Counted from the first letter of the stretch, positions 8,672-17,624 are shown. The stretch: DNA of 48,711 nt from Lentisphaerota bacterium (GCA_012511885.1 JAAZFE010000151.1:1-48711); one strand, 5' to 3'. Numbers and translations are program-made. The notes: generated by a model not told the origin, from the sequence alone.

Positions 8672-10110
8672 GGCACGGCTCCTGATTGCTCCGCCAACAA
8701 CTCCCTCGGCGCGGGGATCAGCGTCCCCAGCACATGCAGCAGGCGGTAGGCCGACACCGACGCCTCCTGCTGGGCGGCCAGCTCGGCCAGATCGGCGCTG
8801 CTCAAATCGGCTTCGGCGTCCGACACCGCGTCGGCCAGCCCCCGCTCCGCCTCGAAGAGCGCGCGGGCCAGCTCGGCGCGATTCACCGCCAGTTCCCGGT
8901 TGCGCCGCGCCAGCTCGAGCTCGGCGCGCGCGCGCAAATAGGCCGCCCGCGCCCCGTTCACCTCGAGCGCCAGCCGCCGGCGCACGATCTCGGCCACCTG
9001 CCTGCGGCTCTCCACCTCCACCTCGCTGCGCGCCACCGCCAGCCGCGCCTCGCGCTGGTTCAGATTCATATCGGCGGCCACCCCCACAAACCACTCATCC
9101 TGGTCAAGGCGTCCGGCATCGCTCCAGGCTCCGCCCTCGCCATGCAAGCTGTGACGGGCGGTAACGCTCAGGTCCGGCAGCAGTCCGCGACGGGCCAGAC
9201 GCGCCTGGCGGTTGCCGGTTTGAATATCGTACAGCGCCTGGGCATAGTCCGGCCGCTCGGCCAGCGCCACCGCCAGCGCCTGTTCCGGCCCCGTCAGCTC
9301 CAGCTCGAGCAGCGGCGGCGCGCGCAGCAGAAATACGCTATCCAGCGGCAAACCCAGCGCGTTGGCAAACTCCTGCAAGGCAATCTCCAGCCGCGAGCGG
9401 TTGGCCTCCAGGCGGGCCTCGGCCTCGCCGCGCTGCAAATCCAGACGCAGCACCTCCGTACGCGCGGCCCGCCCCTGCTGTTCGCGCGCATCGGCCAGCG
9501 CCGCCAGGCCCTCCAAGCGCGCGGCCAGCGCCTCATCGCGCTCGATTTGCCGCCGACGAAACACCAGGCCCTCATACATCTCCACCACCTGCAAGACCAG
9601 GCGCGAGCGGTCCCGCTCCCACGCGCGGCGCGCGGCCATCAGCGTCTCACTCGCCGCCACCGCCGGCTCATCGCGCACCAGCGCCCCAAACTGGCGGAAC
9701 AACGGCTGCGTCACCTCCACCCGCGCCTCGCCCCGGCGCGCCTCGTCGGCGTGCTTCAGATCAATCTCCCGCATCCCGCCCGTCACCGCCAGCCGCGTGC
9801 CCGCCGGCCCCACCGCCTCCGCCCGCAGCCCCGCCCGCCAGTCGCGGCCATCCGATCCCGTCCCCGCGCTGCCCTCCGGCGACACCCGCAAGCCCCGCGC
9901 CGCTTCGACCGCCTGACGCCGCGCCAGCTCCGCCCCCTGCACCTCGAGCGCGCCCCGCGCCAGCTCCAGATTATGCTCCAGCGCCAGCTCGATCGCATCC
10001 TCCAGCAACAACGACAACGGCTCGACGGCCGGCTCCTCCGCGGCAGCCGCGACCCTGACGCTGGCCATCACCAGCGCCAACCACCATCCCGCCATGACCA
10101 GCTTGCGCAT
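8668..10110 (-). CDS. TolC-like outer-membrane efflux protein
   Basis: The protein has 480 aa. The ATG at 10110 begins a signal peptide (MRKLVMAGWWLALVMASVRVAAA). An ATG at 10119 is the alternative; longer forms would translate the palindromic repeats upstream and are rejected. It shows the two-repeat outer-membrane efflux pattern: LLLEDAIELALEHNLELARG at the start, long alpha-helical segments, and a second repeat beginning near LAERPDYAQALYDIQTGNRQARLA. It is the first gene of the efflux operon and is translationally coupled (ATGA) to the adaptor. Its promoter lies in the palindrome-rich divergent region. Confidence 0.88.
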   Translation of the reverse strand: MRKLVMAGWWLALVMASVRVAAAAEEPAVEPLSLLLEDAIELALEHNLELARGALEVQGAELARRQAVEAARGLRVSPEGSAGTGSDGRDWRAGLRAEAVGPAGTRLAVTGGMREIDLKHADEARRGEARVEVTQPLFRQFGALVRDEPAVAASETLMAARRAWERDRSRLVLQVVEMYEGLVFRRRQIERDEALAARLEGLAALADAREQQGRAARTEVLRLDLQRGEAEARLEANRSRLEIALQEFANALGLPLDSVFLLRAPPLLELELTGPEQALAVALAERPDYAQALYDIQTGNRQARLARRGLLPDLSVTARHSLHGEGGAWSDAGRLDQDEWFVGVAADMNLNQREARLAVARSEVEVESRRQVAEIVRRRLALEVNGARAAYLRARAELELARRNRELAVNRAELARALFEAERGLADAVSDAEADLSSADLAELAAQQEASVSAYRLLHVLGTLIPAPRELLAEQSGAVP

Positions 10111-10117
10111 GCCCCCC

Positions 10118-10123
10118 ATCCTA
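10118..10123 (-). promoter_or_regulatory. Putative -10 box of the efflux operon (leaderless start)
   Basis: Reading the minus strand, palindrome 1 ends, then CGGA, then TAGGAT, then GGGGGGC and the ATG at 10110. A -10 at this spacing would start transcription at or next to the start codon. It mirrors the plus-strand arrangement at 10435-10447. Confidence 0.4.
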
Positions 10124-10127
10124 TCCG

Positions 10128-10199
10128 TTTTCCACGCCATGGAAAACTTTTTGCGGAATTTTCCACGCCATGGAAAATAGTTTTCCACGCCGTGGAAAA
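10128..10199. repeat. Left cluster of three 19-bp inverted repeats
   Basis: TTTTCCACGCCATGGAAAA occurs at 10128-10146 and 10159-10177, and a one-base variant (CGTGG) at 10181-10199. The arms TTTTCCA / TGGAAAA are separated by 5 nt. The cluster adjoins the efflux-operon promoter. Candidate protein-binding sites, or a lineage-specific palindromic repeat. Confidence 0.85.
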
Positions 10200-10356
10200 A
10201 TACAGCCCCAAAAAACGCCCCCCAAACACCCATTTCGCCCCACCCCAAAAAACACCCCAAAACCGCCAAAAACACTGTATTTCAGCCGTTTTTGGCCCAT
10301 TTTGGCCCCCAAAACGCGCTTTTCGGCCCGTTTTTCGCCCTTTTTCACCTCCAAAC
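10200..10356. other. C-rich, G-poor spacer between the palindrome clusters
   Basis: No gene is seen. The plus strand is made of repeated words such as CCCCAAAAA, GGCCCATTTTGG and CCGTTTTT, with very few G. Similar low-complexity sequence occurs upstream of secA (about 48230-48400). Confidence 0.6.
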
Positions 10357-10428
10357 TTTTCCACGCCATGGAAAAATATTTCGCAACTTTTCCACGCCAT
10401 GGAAAAAAGTTTTCCACGCCATGGAAAA
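10357..10428. repeat. Right cluster of three 19-bp inverted repeats
   Basis: Identical 19-bp units TTTTCCACGCCATGGAAAA are at 10357-10375, 10388-10406 and 10410-10428. The last ends 6 nt before the -10-like box of the epimerase gene. The motif appears nowhere else in the window. Confidence 0.88.
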
Positions 10429-10434
10429 CTCGGC

Positions 10435-10440
10435 TAATAT
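10435..10440 (+). promoter_or_regulatory. Putative -10 box of the epimerase gene (leaderless start)
   Basis: TAATAT is followed by AAAGGG and the ATG at 10447. With no room for a usable ribosome-binding site the mRNA would be leaderless or nearly so. Palindrome 6 covers the place where a -35 element would sit, which suggests control by the factor that binds it. Confidence 0.4.
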
Positions 10441-10446
10441 AAAGGG

Positions 10447-11505
10447 ATGAAGACAAAACGGATGCTGGTGACGGGATCGTCGGGATTGATCGGGTCGGAG
10501 GTGTGCGCGTTTTTTGCGGCACAGGGCTATGAGGTGCATGGGGTGGATAATAATCAGCGCGCGGTGTTTTTCGGGCCGCAGGGGGATACGCGCTGGAATC
10601 AGGCGCGGCTGGCACGCGAGGTGCCCGGATTCCAGCACCACGAGGTGGATATGCGCGACCGCGATGGAATCCTGGCGCTGGTGGCGCAGGTGCGCCCGGA
10701 TGTGATCGTCCATTCCGCCGCGCAGCCGTCGCACGACCGCGCCGCGGCCATCCCGTTTGACGACTTCGATACCAACGCCGGGGGCACGCTGAACCTGCTC
10801 GAGGCCGCGCGGCGAACCTGTCCGGAAGCGCCCTTTGTGCACATGTCCACGAACAAGGTATATGGCGACGCGCCAAACCGCCTCGAGCTGGTGGAACTGG
10901 CAACGCGCTGGGACTACGCGGATCCGGCCTGGGCCCACGGCATCGCCGAGGACTTCACCATTGACCACTCGACGCACTCGCTGTTCGGGGCCTCGAAGCT
11001 GGCGGGGGACATCATGGTGCAGGAATACGGACGCTACTTCAACATGCCGACCTGCTGCCTGCGCGGCGGCTGCCTGACGGGGCCGAATCACAGCGGCGTC
11101 GAGCTGCACGGCTTCCTGAGCTTTCTGGTGAAGTGCAACCTCGAAGAGCGCGAGTATCAGGTGTTCGGCTACAAGGGCAAGCAGGTGCGCGACAACATCC
11201 ACTCGCTGGATGTGGCCCGCTTCATGGCGGAGTTCATCGCCGCCCCGCGCTGCGGCGAGGTCTATAACCTCGGCGGCGGCAAGGGCAACTCCTGCTCGAT
11301 TCTCGAAGCGTTCGCCCTGGTGGAGACGTGTAGCGGCAAACCCCAGCGGTTTGTCTATCGCGAGCAGAACCGCATCGGCGACCACATCTGCTATTACAGC
11401 GACCTGCGCAAAATGCGCGCGCACTATCCGCGCTGGGACATCACGATCAGCCTCGAGGAAATCATCCGGCAGATTGTCGCGGCGTGGCCGGAACGCGGCG
11501 CCTAG
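10447..11505 (+). CDS. NAD-dependent epimerase/dehydratase, CDP-paratose 2-epimerase-like
   Basis: The 352-aa extended SDR has the nucleotide-binding motif TGSSGLIG (residues 9-16), the substrate-region signature [12 protein letters not shown] typical of RfbE/CDP-paratose 2-epimerase relatives, and STNKVYGD at 134-141. The usual catalytic YxxxK is FGASK here (Phe180, Lys184), so the Tyr is replaced. The surrounding HSLFGASK / VQEYGRYF pattern looks like a family trait rather than an error. It likely modifies a nucleotide-activated sugar for surface polysaccharide, though it is 6 kb from that locus. An alternative start is the ATG at 10462. It converges on the ABC permease gene with a 19-nt gap. 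Confidence 0.85.
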   Translation: MKTKRMLVTGSSGLIGSEVCAFFAAQGYEVHGVDNNQRAVFFGPQGDTRWNQARLAREVPGFQHHEVDMRDRDGILALVAQVRPDVIVHSAAQPSHDRAAAIPFDDFDTNAGGTLNLLEAARRTCPEAPFVHMSTNKVYGDAPNRLELVELATRWDYADPAWAHGIAEDFTIDHSTHSLFGASKLAGDIMVQEYGRYFNMPTCCLRGGCLTGPNHSGVELHGFLSFLVKCNLEEREYQVFGYKGKQVRDNIHSLDVARFMAEFIAAPRCGEVYNLGGGKGNSCSILEAFALVETCSGKPQRFVYREQNRIGDHICYYSDLRKMRAHYPRWDITISLEEIIRQIVAAWPERGA

Positions 11506-11524
11506 AGCGCGGGGCGGCGGCGGC

Positions 11525-13231
11525 TCACACGCGGAAGATCGCGCCGAGCTTTTTGCCCAGCAGCAGGCTGCTGCCCGCCAGCGTGGCGGTCAGAAAAGCC
11601 ATCGCCCACACCCCCAGCGCCGCGGCCACATATTTGCCGGTGCCCAACAACTGGAACAGCTCGAAGATGGCCTTGGTGATCGGCATATATTCGGCCTGTT
11701 GCGCCAGCATCAGGCTGTCGCTGACTTCGAGCATGCTGAAGGCGAAGGTCAGCATGGCCCCGGCAATCAGGTTGGCCGTGATGAGCGGCAGGGTGACGCG
11801 CCACAGGGCGCGCGCCGGCGGTGCGCCGAGGTTGGCCGCGGCCTCCTCGAAAGTTACGCTGGTCTGCTGCAAACCCGCCACCGCGCTGCGCACCATGTAG
11901 GGCAGACGCCGCACCGAGTAGGCCAGCACGAGGAACAGCGTCGGGTTGGTGCGCACATCCACCAGCCGCCGCCACCAGTCCACATCCGCCAGCCAGCGCG
12001 CGTTGCTCAACTGCGAGCTGACTGCCAGAAAACCGAACGCCATCACCAGCCCCGGCACCGCCAGCGGAATCATCGCCAGCGCGTCGAGCGCCCCGCGCAA
12101 CCGGATGGTCGAACGCACCACCACAAAGGCAATGGCGATCCCGACCACCACGTCGAATCCAACCGCCAGCGATGCGAACAACAGGCTGTTGCGGATGCTG
12201 CTGACGGTCATGTCGTGCCCCAGCGCCTCGACATAGTTGGCGGAGGTGAACGCGCCCGGCAGCACGCTCTGGTACCAGCTGCCGGGTGTCGCGAAACTCG
12301 TCAGCACCACGCCCAGGTGCGGCAGCAGCGCCAGACCCGTCACCAGCGCGAAAGGCAGCGCCGCCAGCGCCGCCCGCCCCCCGCGCAGGCGTCGCGGCGC
12401 CGCCGGCGTGCTCGCCTTGCTCTGCATGGCGTGCGCCCGTCCGCCAAACAGCCGGCGGCTGGCCGCGTAAAGCCCCACGCTGGCCGCCAGCATCACCGAC
12501 ACCAGCGCGTAGGGGAACGGATTGGCGCCGATCTCCTTGAGCGAGTCATAGACCTGCACCGGGGCGCAGCGCGTATAGTTCATGATCAGCGGCGTGCCCA
12601 GCTCCGTGAAGCTCCAGATGAATATCAGCGTGCCCCCCGCGAACAGCCCCGGCATCATCAGCGGCAGTGTGATCCGCCGAAACCGCTGCCACCGCGCGCT
12701 GCCCAGATTGGCGGCCGCCTCCTCCATGGCCGGATCAATGTTGGCCAGCGCTGCCACCGCGTTGAGATAGAGAATCGGATAGAGCGCCAAAGCCTGCAGC
12801 AGCACCACCCCCGCGTATTGCCCGCCCCCCAGCCAGTCGCGCGGGCCCAGCCCCAGCAGCGTGTTCACCAGGCCATAGGCGCCAAAAATCTGCTGGAACC
12901 CGATCGCCCCCACGAACGGCGGCAGAATCATCGGCACCAGCACCAGCGACGACCATGCCGCCTTGCCCCGGAACTCGAACTGATGCGCGATCCAAGCCAG
13001 CGGCAGGGCCACCAGCAGCGCCAGCCCCGTGGTGCCCACCGCGATCTTCAAACTGTTGAGCAGACCCTCGAGATAAATCGGATTCTCGAACACGCCCACC
13101 AGATAGCGCAGCGTAAAACGCCCATCCACCCAGAAGCCGCCCGACACCACCTGCCCCAGCGGCCAGAAAAACAGCACCCCCAGCAGCAGGGTCACCCCGG
13201 CAAACACCAGCCACGCCGTACGCGCTCTCAT
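11525..13231 (-). CDS. ABC transporter permease, fused two-domain Fe(III)/thiamine type
   Basis: The protein has 568 aa. The ATG at 13231 overlaps the preceding stop as ATGA with GAGGAGGGG just upstream. Two copies of the binding-protein-dependent permease domain are fused. Each has the ATPase-contact (EAA) loop: EEAAANLGSARWQRFRRITL at ~170-189 and EEAAANLGAPPARALWRVTL at ~462-481. About 12 membrane segments are predicted by eye. The arrangement matches FbpB/ThiP-type permeases. The gene completes an operon with its ATPase and binding protein. The transported compound cannot be read from the permease. Confidence 0.9.
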   Translation of the reverse strand: MRARTAWLVFAGVTLLLGVLFFWPLGQVVSGGFWVDGRFTLRYLVGVFENPIYLEGLLNSLKIAVGTTGLALLVALPLAWIAHQFEFRGKAAWSSLVLVPMILPPFVGAIGFQQIFGAYGLVNTLLGLGPRDWLGGGQYAGVVLLQALALYPILYLNAVAALANIDPAMEEAAANLGSARWQRFRRITLPLMMPGLFAGGTLIFIWSFTELGTPLIMNYTRCAPVQVYDSLKEIGANPFPYALVSVMLAASVGLYAASRRLFGGRAHAMQSKASTPAAPRRLRGGRAALAALPFALVTGLALLPHLGVVLTSFATPGSWYQSVLPGAFTSANYVEALGHDMTVSSIRNSLLFASLAVGFDVVVGIAIAFVVVRSTIRLRGALDALAMIPLAVPGLVMAFGFLAVSSQLSNARWLADVDWWRRLVDVRTNPTLFLVLAYSVRRLPYMVRSAVAGLQQTSVTFEEAAANLGAPPARALWRVTLPLITANLIAGAMLTFAFSMLEVSDSLMLAQQAEYMPITKAIFELFQLLGTGKYVAAALGVWAMAFLTATLAGSSLLLGKKLGAIFRV

Positions 13232-14994
13232 GGCCGCCCCTCCTCGCGCGCCAGCCGTGCCGCCTCGGCGTATTGCCGGCGATATTCCCGCGTCCACTCC
13301 CGCAGCAAATCCAAACGGTCATGCTCCGCCGCCAGCGACAACCCCGCGCGCCAGGTCAGCGGCACCGGCATCTGCGGCAGGCGCTCGAGCGCGGCCACCG
13401 CCCGCGGACAAGCCTCCGGGCCACCCGCCTCCAAAATGGCCCCCCACGCCGCGCGCAGCTCCTGGCCCGCGTCGAGGCACATCGCCCGGATCAAGTCCCG
13501 CAGCATCGCGAAGTGCCCCGCCGTCCAGCGCGGACGGTACACATAACCCGCCGCCAACCGATACGCGTCCAGCGCCGGCGTCCCGAGGTCGTCGGTGGTG
13601 TGCGCCCGATGCCGCTCATAGGCCGCCTGGAAATCTTCGTTGGCCGAAGGGTAAAAATCACGCCGGATCGGCAACCGCTGAAGCGCGTACTGCTCCGGGC
13701 CGCCCGGCTCGCCCGGCCAGTAGCACCAGAGCCGCTGGCCCTCCTCGCTCAGCAGATAGTCCACAAAACGCACGGCCGTCTCCCGCCGCGGCGCGCCGCG
13801 CAAAATCGAAATCGGGTCCGCCCCCACCCCCGACTCCCCAACCGGCGTCACATAGACCATGGCCGTCCGGCCGCGGCCCTCATTGCTGATTTGCGCCTCA
13901 TAGCGGCCGTAGAAATCAATGGCCAGCCCGGCGGCGGCATTGCCCATGCCCACATCCAGCGGCACCTTGCTCGCGCTGTCCGTAAAATAGCGCGCGTTGG
14001 CCCCAATCCGCTGCAGCAGCCGGATGCCCGCCGCCCACCCCTCCTCCACCGCCGCCTGATAGTCCGCCGGCACCTCCGGCGGCATCACCCCCGGCGGCAG
14101 GTTCGCCGCCGCAATCGCCGCCTCGAAGGCGTCCGCCTGCCCGCCGAACCCGGCGGCTTCAACCGCTTTGCGGCACTGCACCTGCACGATCGTCTCAAAA
14201 ATCTTGGCGATGCTCCCGCTCTTGGTCGGATCCGCCAGCCCCAGCGTGCCAAACCAGCGCGGATCCGCCAAATCCCCCCAGCTTGCCGGCGGGATCTCGA
14301 TCCCCTGAGCCTGCATCCGGTCCAGGTTGTAGCAAATGCCAAACGTGCTCAACGTCGTGCCGTACCAGGTCGGCGCGCGCCATTGCTCGCCGCTCAGGCC
14401 CTCGGGAATCAACTCGACGCCCCCCTCCGTGGCCACCACCCCGGGCGGCATGTCATCCGCCCCCCACACCGGCGACAGCAATCCCCGGCCCGTGGCCTGG
14501 TTGCCATCATAGGCCCCCCCGCCAAAATACATGTCAATCTGGCTGCCGAACGCCTTCGGGTCATCCGTGCCGCGAAACGCCTCATAGAGCGCGCATTGCT
14601 CCGCCCAATCCTCGTCGTCCACCCCTTCGGGCCGCCACGACGGGTCAAAGGTCGGGCTCAGGATGATACTGGCCGCATCGCTGCGCCACGGTCGCCCCTG
14701 CCCAATCCACCACGCCCGGAAACTCGAGGTGAACTCGCTCGACAGATAACGCGCGATTTCCGTCGCTCCTCCGATATTGCGCCAATCCACCTTCACCGGG
14801 CTGCCGTAATGCTCCATGTGCCAGCGCGAAAACCCCTGCGCGAACTCAAAGCGAATCGCCTCGTTCATCGGCGTAATCACCACCAGCGTCGGATCTCCCG
14901 GCCGCCACTCGCGCGTGCCCGTCTCGCGCTGAAACGCGAACGGCAACGCCAACAGCAGCACCAGCACCAGCAGAATGACAAGATTCCGCGTCAT
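13228..14994 (-). CDS. Extracellular solute-binding protein of an Fe(III)-type ABC importer, extended
   Basis: The protein has 588 aa. An N-terminal hydrophobic segment (MTRNLVILLVLVLLLALPFAF) serves as signal or anchor. The body resembles class II periplasmic binding proteins: LVVITPMNEAIRFEFAQGF near the start, YGTTLSTFGICYN in the middle, and SILRGAPRRETAVRFVDYLLSEEGQRLW, a hallmark of Fe(III)/2-aminoethylphosphonate-type binding proteins. It is far longer than the usual ~340 aa. About 150 C-terminal residues after the binding fold are helical and unassigned. The cluster order ATPase, binding protein, permease supports an importer; the substrate is unproven. Confidence 0.85.
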   Translation of the reverse strand: MTRNLVILLVLVLLLALPFAFQRETGTREWRPGDPTLVVITPMNEAIRFEFAQGFSRWHMEHYGSPVKVDWRNIGGATEIARYLSSEFTSSFRAWWIGQGRPWRSDAASIILSPTFDPSWRPEGVDDEDWAEQCALYEAFRGTDDPKAFGSQIDMYFGGGAYDGNQATGRGLLSPVWGADDMPPGVVATEGGVELIPEGLSGEQWRAPTWYGTTLSTFGICYNLDRMQAQGIEIPPASWGDLADPRWFGTLGLADPTKSGSIAKIFETIVQVQCRKAVEAAGFGGQADAFEAAIAAANLPPGVMPPEVPADYQAAVEEGWAAGIRLLQRIGANARYFTDSASKVPLDVGMGNAAAGLAIDFYGRYEAQISNEGRGRTAMVYVTPVGESGVGADPISILRGAPRRETAVRFVDYLLSEEGQRLWCYWPGEPGGPEQYALQRLPIRRDFYPSANEDFQAAYERHRAHTTDDLGTPALDAYRLAAGYVYRPRWTAGHFAMLRDLIRAMCLDAGQELRAAWGAILEAGGPEACPRAVAALERLPQMPVPLTWRAGLSLAAEHDRLDLLREWTREYRRQYAEAARLAREEGRP

Positions 14995-15055
14995 CCGCCC
15001 GCGACCCTCCCCGTGCCGCGCCGGACCCGCGCGCGCCCGGCCTGCCGCCCCGCGC

Positions 15056-16129
15056 TCATTCCGTCAGCACCTGCACATCCTCCGCCGCCACCACAACCCG
15101 GGCCTCCGCCTTCTCGCCGTCGCGCGCGACAACCCGGGGACGGGCTTCCAGCGCTTTGAGTGTCACCCCGCCGGGCAGCTCCGCCAAATGCTGCGCCACC
15201 TCGCCAAGATACATCGAGCCATGCAACCGCGCGGTAAACACGTTGTCGTCCGCCCCCCCCTCCGCGTGCAACCGCACCGCCTCCGGCCGCACCGACAACC
15301 ATACCTTTGCGCCCTCGGCAACCGCTCCCGCGCACGATGCCCGCCAAACCCCCGCCGCCGTCTCCACCTCCGCCCGGCCGCCGCCCGTCGAACGCACCCG
15401 CCCCTCTACAAATGTGGTCTCGCCGATAAACTGCGCCACAAAGCGGCTGACTGGACGCTCATACACCTCCCGCGGCGTCCCGATCTGCAGCAGCCGCCCC
15501 TGATCCAAAACAGCCAGCCGGTCCGCGATGGATAGCGCCTCCTTCTGGTCATGCGTCACATAAATCGCCGTCAGCCCCGCCTCCTTGCAAATACGCCGGA
15601 TCTCCCCGCGCATCTCAAGGCGCAGCTTGGCATCCAGATTCGACAGCGGCTCATCCAGCAGCAGGCACTGCGGCTCAATCACCAGCGCCCGCGCCAGTGC
15701 CACCCGCTGCTGCTGGCCGCCCGACAGCTCGTTGGGTTTGGCCTCGGCCCGATCCGCCAGTTTGACCAGCTCCAGCGCACGGGCCACTCGCGCCCGGATA
15801 TCCGCCCGCTTCACTTTGCGCATCTCCAGCCCGAACGCCACGTTCTCGCGCAGCGTCATGTGCGGCCACAACGCGTAACTCTGAAACACCATCCCCATGT
15901 CGCGCTGATGCGGCGGCACCCTCGTCACATCGCGCTCTCCCGCCAGAATGCGCCCCTCCTCCGGCTCGTTCAGCCCCGCCACCGCCCGCAAAAGCGTGGT
16001 CTTGCCGCATCCCGACGGCCCCAGCAGAAAAAACAGCTCCCCCGCCTCAATGCGCAGATTAATGCCGTCCAGAACAGTCCGTTCGCCAAACCGCTTCGTC
16101 AGGTTCTCGATCGTGATGGGCACCGCCAT
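15056..16129 (-). CDS. ABC transporter ATP-binding protein, FbpC/PotA type
   Basis: The protein has 357 aa. The ATG at 16129 has AAGGAG 7 nt upstream. Walker A GPSGCGKTT is at 37-45, the Q-loop in MVFQSYALWPHMTLRENVAFG, the signature LSGGQQQR at 135-142, Walker B LLLDEP at 156-161 and the switch His in YVTHDQKEALSIAD. A TOBE-like domain follows (SVRPEAVRL). It energises the fused permease encoded two genes downstream. It is the first gene of the importer operon; a 61-nt gap separates it from the binding-protein gene. MITE copy E lies 86 nt upstream, so the promoter must sit in 16130-16214 or use the element. Confidence 0.93.
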   Translation of the reverse strand: MAVPITIENLTKRFGERTVLDGINLRIEAGELFFLLGPSGCGKTTLLRAVAGLNEPEEGRILAGERDVTRVPPHQRDMGMVFQSYALWPHMTLRENVAFGLEMRKVKRADIRARVARALELVKLADRAEAKPNELSGGQQQRVALARALVIEPQCLLLDEPLSNLDAKLRLEMRGEIRRICKEAGLTAIYVTHDQKEALSIADRLAVLDQGRLLQIGTPREVYERPVSRFVAQFIGETTFVEGRVRSTGGGRAEVETAAGVWRASCAGAVAEGAKVWLSVRPEAVRLHAEGGADDNVFTARLHGSMYLGEVAQHLAELPGGVTLKALEARPRVVARDGEKAEARVVVAAEDVQVLTE

Positions 16130-16214
16130 GGGCTCGCTCCTTTCAAACACCCGTACTCTACCGCCAACGCCGCGGTTGTACACCCCCCAACCGACCCGCA
16201 GGGCAATTGCCTGG

Positions 16215-16432
16215 CCTGGATAATTCACGCGACAAGTCCGGCCCGGATGCAAGGCAGGCGGGGCGAAGCTGTATGGACATACCGCGAGTCCCGAATAACG
16301 CCGCAGAAGGGTCGGAATCGTCGCGCCGAAGGGCAACAGGGATGAAAAATGACTGTTTCACATAAAATATCCCCTTCGTGCAGTGCAGCAAAAAGTAAAG
16401 ATGTTTTCATCCATGTTGATGAATTATTTAGG
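16215..16432 (+). mobile_element. MITE copy E (218 bp, full length)
   Basis: The left end is CCTGGATAATTCA and the right end TGAATTATTTAGG. The right flank is CTAA but the left flank is CTGG, so the target duplication has decayed or was lost. The minus-strand stop codon of the DUF481 gene (16433-16435) lies in the flanking CTAA. It belongs to the CCGAAGGGCAACAGGGATG subfamily. Confidence 0.85.
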
Positions 16433-17479
16433 CTAAAAACTCCAGACCAGAGACGTCGTCACCAGGAAATCATTTTTCTCCTTGCCCTCCGCCGGATAGC
16501 TGTCATAGCGGTTCTCCAGCGTGCACTTCAGGCTCAGATTCCCCACCAGGACCGTCTCCAGCCCCAGCTCGGCATTGATGAAATAAATCCGCGAGTCCTC
16601 AAAACTCGGCAAATACTCGACGCTCTCCCACACCTGCAAACTGGGCGTCACCATAAACTCCAGATATTGCGCCACGCGCCCTGCGGCAAACCCCTCCGTT
16701 TCCCCGCCCTTGCGCTCCGTCACATAGCCCGGGCCCAATTCCGCGCTCAGCACCGTCCGCTCCGTCCACACAAAATGACGCCCCAACGACAAGCTCGTAT
16801 AGGCCCTGTGCGACACATCCGCAATCTGATCGTGCAGCCCGTACCCCGCCAGAGCCACATACATCCGCTCCGACAGCCGTCGCTGCGCCTTCCCCTCCAG
16901 CGTCACGCTTTCCGCGTCCTTTTCCTTGTCGCTCTTGCCATAACGCCCCGTTGTCTTCAGAAAAAAGTAGTGCTGCCCGGTCGTCTTGGACGCGCTCACC
17001 GCGGCATCCAACCGCACCGTATCGCGGTTGCCCTGCGCCGAACTCAGCCCCAGCGACGCGCTTCCCTTCCAGGCTTCCTTGTCCCGCTTCACGCTCTTCT
17101 TGGCCGGCAACTTGTTCACCCGTCCCGACACCCCGAAGCGTGATCCTGCCCCCTTGAACGCCGAGCGCATCTCCGCGCCGTGATAGGCCGGCGGACGCTT
17201 CGTCGGCGGTGCCACCACCGGTGTTTCAGCCTCCGGGGGCGGTGTCTCCGGTTCGTCCGGCGCTTCCGGTTCGTTCGGCGCCTCCACCACGGGCTCATCC
17301 GGTTCAGTCGCCGGCAACTCCGGCTCCACCGCCGGTTCCTCGACGGCCGGCGGTTCCTCGACGGCCGACGGTTCCGGTAGATCCTCCACCTGGGCCCAAA
17401 CCGCCCCCCCTGTCCAGCAAACCACTAGCAGCACGCACACCATCCCCCGCCAACCAGATAACCGCCAATTGCCTTTCAT
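16433..17479 (-). CDS. DUF481-family outer-membrane beta-barrel protein
   Basis: The protein has 348 aa. The ATG at 17479 starts a signal peptide (WRGMVCVLLVVCWTGGAVWAQ). Residues ~33-95 are a low-complexity Pro/Glu-rich linker made of repeats such as EEPAVEPELPATEPDEP. The C-terminal ~230 residues are the DUF481 (YdiY-like) domain: WKGSASLGLSSAQGNRDTVR, alternating beta-strand pattern, GLGRHF-like SLGRHFVWTERT, and a terminal aromatic ...SLVWSF, as in porin-like barrels. A role in the outer membrane is likely, the function unknown. The stop codon TAG coincides with the CTAA flank of MITE copy E. Confidence 0.85.
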   Translation of the reverse strand: MKGNWRLSGWRGMVCVLLVVCWTGGAVWAQVEDLPEPSAVEEPPAVEEPAVEPELPATEPDEPVVEAPNEPEAPDEPETPPPEAETPVVAPPTKRPPAYHGAEMRSAFKGAGSRFGVSGRVNKLPAKKSVKRDKEAWKGSASLGLSSAQGNRDTVRLDAAVSASKTTGQHYFFLKTTGRYGKSDKEKDAESVTLEGKAQRRLSERMYVALAGYGLHDQIADVSHRAYTSLSLGRHFVWTERTVLSAELGPGYVTERKGGETEGFAAGRVAQYLEFMVTPSLQVWESVEYLPSFEDSRIYFINAELGLETVLVGNLSLKCTLENRYDSYPAEGKEKNDFLVTTSLVWSF

Positions 17480-17563
17480 GCCGCCAGAATATCCTCCCCC
17501 CGCCCCCACCGTCAATCCCTCCACCGTCCCCCCGCCGAAACGCCCATCCCGCAGAAATATGGG

Positions 17564-17591
17564 TTGAATTACACCAACCTCCTCCTATACT
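17564..17591 (+). promoter_or_regulatory. Sigma70-like promoter of the plus-strand polysaccharide arm
   Basis: TTGAAT at 17564-17569 and TATACT at 17586-17591 are 16 nt apart and stand 33 nt before the ATG of the small YIDPG protein. This is the best-matched promoter seen in the window, judged by eye. Confidence 0.5.
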
Positions 17592-17624
17592 CGCCCCATT
17601 CATTAGCAACAAGGAAACGACATC

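Noticed and set aside
10128-10428. A CRISPR-like array of short repeats
   Set aside because: The units are palindromic operators at irregular spacing (3-12 nt, then 157 bp), with no unique spacers of constant length and no cas genes.
10068-10903. Long ORFs full of FHGVEK/FPWRGK peptides
   Set aside because: They are translations of the 19-bp palindromes in various frames, not proteins. The TolC-like gene is started after them.
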